Of a stretch of 22,440 nucleotides of DNA, positions 1-9,300 are shown piece after piece. The notes below the pieces were generated by a model. That model had not been told where the DNA came from. It ran no database searches and saw only the letters and a list, made by a program, of their open reading frames with translations. Position 1 is the stretch's first letter, and the number at the start of each line of letters is the position of its first letter. The position numbers were made by a program, and so were the translations under genes. This DNA comes from Seison nebaliae (taxonomy: Eukaryota; Rotifera; Pararotatoria; Seisonacea; Seisonidae): the NCBI GenBank assembly GCA_023231475.1, contig JALJEE010000305.1:1-22440 (forward strand). The letters are read 5' to 3'.

Positions 1-59
1 AAGAAGGAATTTAGTTAATCCGATTTGTTTAATTTTACTTTTCAATATTTCTCTTTAGG

Positions 60-210
60 TTCTGAAACTATCACGGACTGGAAACAATTTTGCCGTGATA
101 TCTGTGACTTGGAAGTGGAACAATCCCAGAATGGAAAAATAGGTGGATGTGGGAAAATCGTAGAAATTGACGAGACTGTTTGCACTAAGCGCAAATACAA
201 TAGGAGAAGG
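60..210 (+). mobile_element. Merlin-family DNA transposon, transposase fragment
   Basis: The translated segment reads SETITDWKQFCRD, then IGGCGKIVEIDET, then KRKYNRRR. This order (DW..FCR, IGGxGKIVEIDE, KRKYxRGR) is typical of the ISXO2/IS1595-like DDE domain of Merlin transposases; the D of EIDE is the first catalytic acid. Family assignment is from memory of the motif. Homology starts right after a splice-acceptor-like ttctctttag at 50-59 and is lost after the RRR near 210, so only about 50 residues remain of a domain usually over 150 long. The later catalytic residues are absent, so this is a dead fragment. LINE copy A follows on the same strand. Confidence 0.7.
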
Positions 211-243
211 TTACTTTTTTTTATAAGAATCTTTTCATTTTTA

Positions 244-286
244 GGGAAGTATCCGATATGCAAGAAACGAAAATTAAATTAAAAAT
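244..286 (+). repeat. 43-bp repeat, left copy (inverted partner at 1461-1503)
   Basis: Bases 244-286 are repeated in reverse complement at 1461-1503 with two mismatches over 43 bases by eye. The copy starts with gggaagtatccgatatgca and ends with an A/T-rich aaattaaattaaaaat. It lies between the Merlin fragment and the first recognisable LINE codons (about 310). The parent element is not recognised. Confidence 0.8.
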
Positions 287-1219
287 GTGTCACTTGTTCC
301 GTCAACTCGAAATTTATCTTCTATTTTATCGATGCTTCCACAGCGTTCGATTCAGTGAGCATGTTAAGCAACGCTGGATTAGATGATTACTCTATATATT
401 TCATCAGTCAAATCTTCACTAATTCTTATGGTACCATCAAATTGAATTGGATAAATTCTGATCTATTTCCCATCAACAAAGGAGTGAGACAAGGATCGAT
501 TTTAGTTCCTTGGGTTTTTGGAAAAATTATCGATGAAATTTTATGGGCGGTAAATAATCTTTTCTCCTTCTCAATTAATAATCATTCGTTTCCTGTTCTC
601 TATGCATATGCTGATGATATGGTTATTTGTTGTAATAATGCGGAACATGAACCCGTCTTCCGATTAGTTAAGTTACGTTTATTCGAGAGATGTGTAATGT
701 GTAACGATTCGAAATCTAAAATTCTCACGAATATTCTACATTTTCCCGCTCGTAGTGAGTTAAAAAAATTGGTGGTAAAAGAGATTGAATTCCTGGGATG
801 TGTGATAGATAACAGGAAAAAGTCGTCGGCATTAACAGATAAGATCCGTTGTAAATTTCTTCGAATGTTTTATTCATTTCATCACAAGTGCAAATAATTT
901 TCGATTTGTTTGAAACTTCGTCTCTTTGTGATTTTTTGTTGTGACTTTTATGGTCTCGCCATCTCCCTATCAAGCACGCGCAAATCGTTACTTTGTCTTG
1001 ATCGAGGATATAACCGCGACACTCTCGAAACCCCTATTTCCATTACCAACTTCCGTACTATGATGTCGAATTTTAAAATCATATCTTATGTGCCGGATCT
1101 CTTACGCTCAAAAATAGATCAGACTAAATTATTCATTTCCGATGATTCACCTAGTGAATTATCCGTTTTCCTATTTTATTTACCCCGCGGGGATTTGTTG
1201 TTATAATAAAAAAAAAAAA
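287..1219 (+). mobile_element. 5'-truncated LINE copy A (reverse transcriptase)
   Basis: A reverse transcriptase frame opens near 310 (FYFIDASTAFDSV, the first catalytic-aspartate motif) and runs through GVRQGSILVPWVF (about 481-519) and YADDMV (about 607-624), then EFLGCVID in the connection region. A single in-frame stop at 895-897 interrupts it; the same frame then continues to a stop at 1204-1206. The downstream part (DKIRCKFLRMFYSF...LKLRLF) aligns by eye with copy C (DHIRNKFVRASFSF...IRLRVFS), so A and C belong to one non-LTR family. The 5' half (endonuclease and early reverse transcriptase) is missing. An A-run at 1208-1219 marks the 3' end. I do not assign a clade; the RQGSILGPWLF motif excludes classical R2 and Jockey consensus forms but is not decisive. 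Confidence 0.85.
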
Positions 1220-1221
1220 TA

Positions 1222-1455
1222 GGAGATGTAAAAAATAACGCTTATTAAGATAGCATTTTTATTTTCTGCCACTTTTTTCTATTAGTGTCTATATTGGAGG
1301 AAAACTCATATATTGCAAATCAATGGGTATATGATTCATACAAAACTGATTCAAAATTTATACAGAAATCACATATGCCATTATAAACCCACTAATAGAA
1401 AAAAGTGGCCGAAAATAAAAATGCTATCTTAATAAGCATTATTTTTTACATCTCC
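1222..1455. mobile_element. MITE, 234 bp, long terminal inverted repeats, TA flanks
   Basis: The left arm 1222-1287 (starting ggagatgtaaaaaataa) is repeated in reverse complement at 1390-1455 (ending ttattttttacatctcc), about 66 bases with only a few mismatches. The internal segment 1288-1389 has no reading frame of note. A TA dinucleotide abuts each end (1220-1221 and 1456-1457), as expected for a Tc1/mariner-type target duplication; because TA is palindromic it could also be part of the repeats. The element sits exactly at the A-rich 3' end of LINE copy A. Confidence 0.85.
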
Positions 1456-1460
1456 TATTT

Positions 1461-1503
1461 ATTTTTAATTTAATTTTTGTTTCCTGCATATCGGATACTT
1501 CCC
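1461..1503 (-). repeat. 43-bp repeat, right inverted copy
   Basis: This is the reverse complement of 244-286 with two mismatches. It lies 5 bp outside the right end of the MITE. Sequence beyond it (1504 onward) shows no further match to the Merlin fragment, so the shared block is sharply bounded at the gggaag end. A shorter related string, acttcccttgt, recurs at 19068-19078 and may be chance. Confidence 0.8.
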
Positions 1504-1979
1504 TTGTAAGTTTAAATTTTTCATTGAAATAGTTATTTCAAGTTTTAACTGATTAGTTTAAACTTTTTAGTTTCAGCTACTTTTAATAGTTTTATGTCAA
1601 AAACGTTTGTTGGTTAGGAAATAATGTTTTTGGATGTACTGGAAAACTGAAGTTTTTAAACATATTACTGCAGTGTCAAAATCGAAACTGTATTTCATTT
1701 TCATCTCTTATCTTTATCTTATCTTTATCTTATTTATTAGTTCAAGTAAAAAAAATACCGAAAATAATAAGGTTACTTTCAGAATTCCTTTGTCAGTTCA
1801 AAATTTATGAAAAATAATTAATTTTTAATATTAGAAAATATTTGAATAATTATATCTTACAAGAGGTCAAATGGAAGAAATGACACAACATTTCTAACTG
1901 TAAACAATAAAATGTTATTTTTTCGGAGAATATTATTTATAATTTTTAATTTATCTCAAATTATCTCGGCGATTTTTTA
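1504..1979. other. AT-rich spacer with a small TATCTT microsatellite
   Basis: No supported coding sequence. A short imperfect tandem run of ttatctttatct lies at about 1706-1738. The rest is A/T-rich with many stops in all frames. Confidence 0.6.
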
Positions 1980-2640
1980 TTTCCACATGTTATGGAATAT
2001 ACTGACGATTTCGTGATCATGCATCGCTCCCTTCTCGATTTGAAGAAATCCTATCTACGTACATCTCGTCTTCTTGCTGAAAGAGGGATTGCTATTAATG
2101 AATCGACTGGTTGCTCTCAACTGGTAATCGGTCGTTCTCGAACATTCCCCTTGCTTCTTCTACTATCTTCCTAGGCTCGCTGAAACTCGTCTTTCACTAT
2201 TCAGGAGTCTCGTACTACCACTGTACTCTTTGGAGACGGCCTTTTCTGTCCATGGATCGAGCCTACAAACGGCTCATCTGGAGAATGATCTGTTGCTTTC
2301 ATAGATATAATCGCTCACTTCTTTTCGCCACTGAATTTCCTACCACTTCCGATTATTTTATGTCGATATTTTTTCACTCGTCGATAAATTTTATAATTCC
2401 GACTCACTCTCCAGTCTTCCTTCTCCCTCTCAGGTAGTATGGGTTAGCTCGAAACCTTTCTCTTACAGATTTCAACCACTTTATCTCAACATACTATTCC
2501 ACCTCCACTGTACCAATCAACCGCGTTTCCCTCGATCAATTATACCTTTTTATTGACAACGCGGATGACACAATTCTTTTTCTCTTTTTTTCATGTTTAT
2601 TCCGACGGGAATTGAACTAATAAATAATAATATTAATTAC
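1980..2640 (+). mobile_element. 5'-truncated LINE copy B (end of reverse transcriptase)
   Basis: The fragment begins just before the catalytic motif, read here as YTDDFVIMH (about 1998-2024; YADD in the sister copies), followed by LLAERGIAINES, the usual G...N..KS stretch after motif C. The frame is lost near 2110 and coding-like sequence resumes in another frame with IFLG (about 2176-2190) and SMDRAYKRLIWRMICCFHRYN, which aligns with VDRTYNNIICRIIGCFRRIN of copy C. At least one frameshift is therefore present. The 3' end appears to be the (taa)-rich run near 2618-2640. It is a dead copy of the same family as A and C, missing everything upstream of motif C. Confidence 0.75.
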
Positions 2641-3039
2641 TTGAAAGTGATCTAATAGATCGAAAGTGATCTAGAAAATAAGACTAATACAAATGTAATA
2701 TATTAGCTCTGAAAATGTATATTATACTCTAATATAAGAAAATTTTCTAAAAGGTAAGATGAAAATAAATTAAAAGGAATAAGAATAATTTTGTTAAGCT
2801 AACATTTATATTTAGATGTGATATGCACCTTTGATTGACAATTAATTTCTAAATTATTAGTCATTGAGAAATGTTATTGTAAACATTAAGAAAATGATTA
2901 ATCAGGTCCCTCTTTCTGCATTTCTGATTCTTCCAACACCTTCTTTTATTTCGCAATATCTCATAGGATTTAAATATTAGATCATTCTTTTTCTCTTATA
3001 ATTCACATTTATCATTTGACTGAAATTCAAATTTTTGCA
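2641..3039. other. Spacer and probable promoter/5' leader of the adaptor gene
   Basis: About 400 bases without coding sequence. The only pointer is a good 3' splice site, atttttgcag, ending at 3040, 20 bases before the ATG at 3061. It suggests a 5'-UTR intron (or a trans-splice acceptor) for the gene that follows. No promoter box can be assigned with confidence. Confidence 0.4.
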
Positions 3040-3060
3040 GATTGAAATTTTCTTATTAAA

Positions 3061-4242
3061 ATGTCTGAGAAAGAAGAAATGAAGGGAAACGTGAAACAAC
3101 AAGCAGCGGATGAATTCACAATTGTAATGGACGATCCATCACCGGTGGAAATAACAGTGGAGGATAATCAAAATATTTCGAAGCAGTTGGAGGAATTGGT
3201 TGAACCCGAAATAATTCGGCATGATGATGAGATGGAAGAATCTCTTCGTCAAGTTGAACAAGAATTTGATATTATCAAAGAATATCTCTGTACACTCCAG
3301 AAAGCACAAATTAATTATGAGAAACCGGAAGTGTTATCAAATCGGATCAGAACTGAAATTTTAGAAAAGATTCTTTGCATTCTACGCAATTGTAAAGAAT
3401 TGGAAAGTGAAGAGATTATCCAAATGAATTTGTCTATGTTCGATGGGGCAAAGCGTGAAGCTGCATCGATGAATATGTTAAAAGTGATTAGCGAGAAATT
3501 GCGATCGACTTATATCGATGAGAAATCGATGGACGATTTGAATAAAAGATATCTTTCATTTCAGAGTTCATTAGAATGTTCGATTGATTGCGTAAAAGAC
3601 CATGAGGATCTTTACAAAACTACACAGTTGAAACTCATCGAATTGAAAAAAGAGAACGACAAATTACAACAAGAATTGTCTATCGAAAAACAGAAGAGTG
3701 AATCTCTGAAGAGAAAACTAGAATTGACTAAAAAGAATACGACAAGTACGACGAATAAAATGAAGAATGTTTTATTAGAAGCACGATCTTTACGCGAAGA
3801 TATCCAGAAGCAAAACATCAATGAGTCAATTGGGAAAAGTTTTATTTCTAAGTTCTCCCAACAATTTGCTGAGACGTTAGCTATTAATCCAGACGAGATG
3901 AGCATTCAAATGGAAAATCCCAACAATTCCTCCAAATCTGAAACAACTGATGAGTGTAAACCTATGAAGCCATCAGTTAAATTGACTGAGCAATCGATTG
4001 TTAATGAGGAATTATCCAATGCTGTTCTTATGTCAAATTCGTCGTGTTTGTTGGATGAACCTGATGATTCATGCTTAATTTGTGATCGAATATTCCCTCC
4101 TACTATGGAAGTTGTTCATCGTCGTTCTCACGTAACGTCCCATTTCAAAAGGGAATGCTACATTTGCAACATGAAATTTACGGAAGAGAATTTAGAGAAA
4201 CTTATCATTCATTTGAAAAGTTGTGAAGCATTCTATCTGTGA
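3061..4242 (+). CDS. Coiled-coil protein with NDP52/TAX1BP1-like C-terminal zinc fingers
   Basis: A single-exon frame encodes 393 residues. Residues 1-70 are acidic; D17-E18 precede F19-T20-I21-V22, a good match to an LC3-interacting (LIR) consensus (acidic residues, then aromatic-x-x-aliphatic). Residues about 60-270 are charged and helical; 195-250 (LKLIELKKENDKLQQELSI onward) reads as a coiled coil. At the C-terminus two zinc fingers can be seen: C338, C341 with H353/H357/H361, and C366, C369, H384, C388. The first (CLICDRIFPPT) closely resembles the ubiquitin-binding UBZ-type finger of NDP52 and TAX1BP1 (known family sequence CPICDKIFP). A SKICH domain is not visible. Inference: a selective-autophagy or ubiquitin-signalling adaptor of the cytosol. 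The LIR is a short motif and could be chance. Orthology is not proven. The start is the first in-frame ATG after a splice acceptor at 3040. Confidence 0.8.
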   Translation: MSEKEEMKGNVKQQAADEFTIVMDDPSPVEITVEDNQNISKQLEELVEPEIIRHDDEMEESLRQVEQEFDIIKEYLCTLQKAQINYEKPEVLSNRIRTEILEKILCILRNCKELESEEIIQMNLSMFDGAKREAASMNMLKVISEKLRSTYIDEKSMDDLNKRYLSFQSSLECSIDCVKDHEDLYKTTQLKLIELKKENDKLQQELSIEKQKSESLKRKLELTKKNTTSTTNKMKNVLLEARSLREDIQKQNINESIGKSFISKFSQQFAETLAINPDEMSIQMENPNNSSKSETTDECKPMKPSVKLTEQSIVNEELSNAVLMSNSSCLLDEPDDSCLICDRIFPPTMEVVHRRSHVTSHFKRECYICNMKFTEENLEKLIIHLKSCEAFYL

Positions 4243-4355
4243 AGAAATGAACGACGACATTCTAAAATTTCCATCAACGCATCTTTTCAAAAGATTCTTT
4301 TCCCAAAACCTTTTTATTTCTTAAACTTCACCTTTCCTTATTTTCAACACGAAAA

Positions 4356-4361
4356 AATAAA
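4356..4361 (+). terminator. Poly(A) signal of the coiled-coil zinc-finger gene
   Basis: An AATAAA lies 114 bases after the stop codon of the 393-residue frame. A second copy near 4390-4396 (ttaataaatt) could serve instead. Confidence 0.5.
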
Positions 4362-4396
4362 AACAATAAGTTTCATTCATTTATTTCTTAATAAAT

Positions 4397-4859
4397 TTAT
4401 AGTTTCCAAGATTATTGATTGAAAATTTTCCCTATGTTACAACAACTTCTTTGTTAGAATTTCTGTTAGAACAGGTAGTTTCTTTTTAATTTACGACATC
4501 TCAAAACAAATGAAAAACAAAAGTCAACATCTTCCACAAAACTACAGTCGTGTAATATTAACTCAATAAATTTACCTTCCCTAATATTGGAGTATATTGA
4601 ATATCCATTCAAAAGCTACATTTATTTTCCATTTATTAAGTATGATTTTTATAATACGTGCCACATATATTATGTGGGATTATTTTTAGGTCATTTGGTG
4701 ATTGCGAGAACGGGTGGTTCTCTTGTTAATACAATTCAGTTCAATATAACATTCATATTATTTCGATTAGAGTCTAAATTATTCATACTTCTTTATACAT
4801 TTATATGTTCAATTTCTGAAAGATAAATTATGTTCAGGAAAAAAATTCAAATTTAGCTT
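4397..4859. other. Intergenic spacer
   Basis: AT-rich sequence between the zinc-finger gene and LINE copy C. A 79-codon open stretch at 4587-4826 has no recognisable motif, and I do not call it. I see nothing else here. Confidence 0.5.
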
Positions 4860-5953
4860 TATAACATTATGGTTTTACGTTTCCTGCGCCATTTATGTTT
4901 TTCCTCCACCGTCTCCTTCTCACTGGACCATACACGTGGATATCCGTTCCCCGCCAATAACGGTGTCAGGCAAGGTTCTATTCTTGGTCCCTGGCTGTTC
5001 GGACTCACTCTTAACTGGGTCATTCTTCAGTTTAACGAACTTTACACCATCAAAATCAATGGTACTGAATTTCCGGCCGCATTAGTCTATGCCGACGACA
5101 TCCTAATTTTTTCCACTTCTCCTCGACAACTGAACCAAATTCGTGAAAAAGCACAGGTTCTCCTAAAGTTTCCATCAAAATCAATCCGACGAAGACTGTC
5201 CATCTTTCCACAACTTCCTCTTTTCCAGCGCAAGTTCATACGTTCCTCGGTGTCTTCTTAGACTCCAAAATGGTAGCATCAGCTTCACTCGATCATATTC
5301 GGAACAAATTCGTTCGAGCCTCCTTCTCATTCTCAACACGATCGAAATATCTTCCATTGGCTATTCGTTTGCGTGTTTTCTCCTCACTCATTCCTCACAG
5401 TAGACCGAACGTACAACAACATCATCTGTCGCATCATAGGTTGTTTCAGGAGAATCAATTGAAATCTGACTTTCTCGGTCACCGAATTTCTTCCATTTCG
5501 CATTACATATTGTCGATGCATTTTCCGCGTCACTGACAACTTCTCGTCATCGGGCCTCTTCCCCCACATCCTCACTCTCATTCAACGATTCTTGACATCG
5601 AAATACTACATCGAAATACACACAATCGAATACTACTCTATATATCACACACGGCTATCAACGGAATTTGGTGACTTCATCTTTTCGTTTTCATCAGTGT
5701 CGCGGTTACGTGAAGAACAACCAACCAAGCGCCCTCAGGATTCTCCTCGAGAGGGAGACTTGAATTTTCCCTGTATGGGAATTTACTTTTCTCTTTTTTA
5801 CTTTTTTTTCATATTTTCTTTCCCTTTTAATTTGTTTGTTTTTTTTTTTATGTTAGTGGATTTTTCGCAACTCCGCCCGACATTGGTTTTTTTTACTTCC
5901 TTTTTCTTTTCTTTTTCCCCTTTATTCGTAAATAAATAAATAAATAAATAAAA
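4860..5953 (+). mobile_element. 5'-truncated LINE copy C with (TAAA)n tail
   Basis: This is the most complete 3' end of the LINE family. It starts inside the reverse transcriptase: GVRQGSILGPWLFG (about 4956-4997), LVYADDILIF (about 5085-5114), then, in a second frame, VHTFLGVFLDSK (about 5234-5269) and DHIRNKFVRASFSF. A third frame carries VDRTYNNIICRIIGCFRRIN (about 5400-5460) and the C-terminal NNQPSALRILLERET ending at the stop 5761-5763. At least two frameshifts plus an in-frame stop near 5461 make it non-functional. A T-rich 3'-UTR follows, then a (taaa)n tail at about 5930-5953. The tail of short tandem repeats rather than plain poly(A) is a feature of several LINE clades. Confidence 0.85.
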
Positions 5954-6237
5954 TAATATTCCTGTTACGTTTTTTCTACAAGGTAGATAGTTATAATTAA
6001 ATTTTAAAATTCTAATTTATTCCTAAATTAGTGCATTTTAAACGCCCAACTTTTTTAAATCTCCATAACTTTTTTATTCCTATTCTGAGGGGAAAAATAA
6101 GAACAGGATGATGATCATGGTCAAAATCTACATCTTGTGCATTTAAAAAATGCTTTGTGTTATTAAACTGTTAAAAATCATCAATTTCAACTTTCAAGTG
6201 TGAGAATAGATGGTGAAGATTATATAAGAAAATTCTA
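5954..6237. other. Intergenic spacer
   Basis: AT-rich, no coding sequence seen. A perfect small inverted repeat with arms ctaattta/taaattag lies near 6011-6030. Otherwise nothing notable. Confidence 0.5.
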
Positions 6238-6243
6238 TTTATT
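6238..6243 (-). terminator. Poly(A) signal of the Vasa-like gene
   Basis: The plus strand reads tttatt, i.e. AATAAA on the minus strand, about 147 bases downstream of the Vasa-like stop codon. Confidence 0.45.
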
Positions 6244-6389
6244 TATCGAAAACAAATGTAAATCGAATAATAATGTATCAAATAGTTCAAATGGAAAAAT
6301 AAGAAAATGATGAAGTCAATATACATATTGTTCGTCAAATCTTCATCCACAGGTTACACTCACAAACAAAGTTTTCTTTCAAAAAAGTT

Positions 6390-9300
6390 TCATTTCATGT
6401 TCATTTCACTCGAGAAGGATTCATCAGCTCCATTTTTTTCCTCAATATCCTTCGTAAGGCCTTCTACAAAGTCATTCATGTTCAGACTACCTTGTCCAAA
6501 ACTTGAATCGAATTTCGCTTCAAAACTTCCATCAAAACTTTCATTAGAAATGGTAATAAATTTCTGTTCATCATCTTCGTCAAATCGATCCTCCAACGCC
6601 TCTTCAAACTTTACATCAATTTTCTCATTGAAATTCACTCCATTCTCGTCATCATGATTATTCCCGAAACTCTCATTTCGTTCGATACTTCGATCCATAT
6701 CACCATTGATACTGTGATCGATACTACGATCGACATTTTGTTCCACACTGCGATCGATACTTTGATCGATACTGCGATCGATACTTTGATCGATACTGCG
6801 ATCGATACTTTGATCGATACTGCGATCGATACTTTGATCGATACTGCGATTCATACTACGATCGATACTTTGATCGATACTTTGATCGATACTTTTATCC
6901 ATGCTACGATCCATATCACGATTCATATCACGATTCATATCACGATTCATATCACGATTCATATCACGATTCATATCACGATTCATATCACGATCCATAT
7001 CACGATCCATAGTTCGCTCGTTATTTCGATTCATATCACGATCCATATCACGATCCATAGTTCGTTCGTTATTTCGATTGTAATTTCGTTCGATAATTAG
7101 ATCCATATTTTGTTCCATGACATTTCTTTCCTCAATAATTTCAATTTGATCTTCAATATTTCGATCAAGGAAAAATCGAGGTATTTCTTGACCAGCCTAT
7201 TATGGAACGAGAAATGAAGGAAACGAAAGGAAAAAATGAACTTTCCGTAAAACTTCAACAAGACCATTTTTTAATGATTCGTCTTTTGTCTCATCATAAA
7301 AGGACGTTGATTTTCCTAAATTTCCACAGCGACCCGTTCGACCGATTCTGGGATGAAATTAAGATAAGAATGATAAATGAGTTCAAATAGACTTACCTGT
7401 GTACGTAATCGTCTAATGTAGAGGGGAGATCCAAATTGATAACATGATCAACTCGTGGAATATCCAGACCTCGAGCTGCAACGTTCGTCGCAACCAAAAT
7501 TTGCACATCTCCTGACCGTAATTTACTGATGGCTTCTTCTCGTTGTTCCTGATAGCGATCACCATGAATAGTGATAACTTTGTAGTCCCAGTGACCGATA
7601 CATCCTCCCATAAAATCGCAATATCGTTTCTGTTCGACAAAAATGATGATCTTCTTCGCATCATCCACTATAAGATTTCGATGAAATTGAATGATTGAAT
7701 TAAATAATATAATTAATTAAAAAATGAAACTTTCTGCTAATAAATCTTTGAGAATGTCAACTTTCTTACTTGTTTCCACACTGATGAATTGTTGAATTAC
7801 GTCACGATTCGCTTCTCCCATATTTCCGATGTTGACGATATATGGACTTTCGCAGAAACATTTTGCTTCAGTAATAGTTGAAGAGGGAATAGTTGCTGAG
7901 AATAATGCCACCGAATGATAATTGTCATCAACCGCATCACGTTTCTTCGGAGAAATATCTAAAAAGAAAAATAATATTGAGGAAAAATAATTTGAAGAGG
8001 AAATATTGACCTCCATCATTGATCAATTTTTTAACATCTTCGAAAAATCCCATTCCAAGCATTCGATCAGCTTCATCAATAACGACATATCTCAGACTGG
8101 CGAATGAGATGATAGCCTTCTCTCTAAAATCCATCAATCTTCCCGGAGTTCCAACCAACAATTCTACACCTTCTTTCAACATATTTCGTTGATGAAATGA
8201 TGAAACTCCACCATATGCTTCACCTACTCTTACCATCGAATCCCATGCAAATTTTCTCGCTTCATTGAATATTTGTTTACATAATTCACGTGTTGGAACA
8301 ATGATAAGAACAGTTGGTTCACAACCATCTCGTTGTAATGCTTCCCGGTTTCTCAATATATGATCGATAATAGGAATGAGAAAAGCTGCCGTTTTTCCAC
8401 TTCCAGTTTCACATGTTGCAATAATATCTTTACGATCTCGAATGAATGTGTATACTGCACTTTGAACACGAGTCGGTTCTTCATAATGAGAATGAGTAAT
8501 ATTCTTCAAAAGTAATGAACTCAGTTTCATTTCTTCGAATGAACTCATCAGTTCATAATCTTCAATCAATACTCCATTCTTCGTCACTTTCACTTTCGTT
8601 TGTTTTTGACGATCGAAATTAGCCCCCTTTGCGATTGTTGTAGAGAAAACTTCGTCTTCTTTGTCAGTTGGTTTCTCCGGAATGTATGGTCGACGTTGAT
8701 CATCATCATTTGTTATGATATCTTCATTTCTTCCGTTAAATCCGCCACGTCCACGTCGTCCAATACCTCGCCCTCGTCCTCGAATGAAAGTACGACTAGT
8801 TCCATACGGATCGCAATCACCTTGACCGAATTCGTCGTCTGCGAAATGTTTATCCATATTATGCTCCGATTCTGACCATGGATCAGGTGCGAAATTGTCC
8901 GCATGATGAATATTCTTCCAACTACCATCTGATGATACAACAGTACTTTTCTTCCGGATATTTCGATCGATACCATCATTTCGACCATGCTCTCGACGAT
9001 CATCATAATGACCGGAATTACTGTTAAGCGACATCTTGCTGAATTGTGTCCCAACGTCCACAAAAGAAGAATTTCTACCCGGTCGCTTAACAGCCTCCCA
9101 GGTATTATTCCTTACTTCTTCTGTGGACTTGTTCTCATGAAATCGATTTTCGTTACTTCTTTTGTATCCTCGAGAAAGAATGAAACCATCATCTGGTTCA
9201 TCCCAATCATCTTCCAATGGATACATTTTCACATACTTCTCATTCTGACCGTATGGATTACGTCTTTCCATTCCTCGTCGATTACCATCATCATATTTGT

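Noticed and set aside
208-243. A 36-base intron within the Merlin fragment (gtta...tttttag)
   Set aside because: The sequence after the supposed acceptor is the 43-bp repeat and does not continue the Merlin domain; it is better explained as a junction between elements.
3061-4242. Reading the coiled-coil gene as NEMO/optineurin
   Set aside because: The zinc-finger spacing and the CDRIFPPT string fit NDP52/TAX1BP1 fingers better than the single CCHC finger of NEMO, and I could not find a clear UBAN motif.
4587-4826. 79-codon plus-strand open frame
   Set aside because: Aromatic/Ile-rich composition typical of AT-rich non-coding DNA, no motif, and no supporting splice or poly(A) signals.
6654-7100. 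Plus-strand open frame of 148 codons across the repeat array
   Set aside because: It is antisense to the last exon of the Vasa-like gene. Because the repeat unit is a multiple of 3 and lacks stops in this frame, a long open antisense frame arises automatically; its TIDT/TIHI repeats match no known protein.
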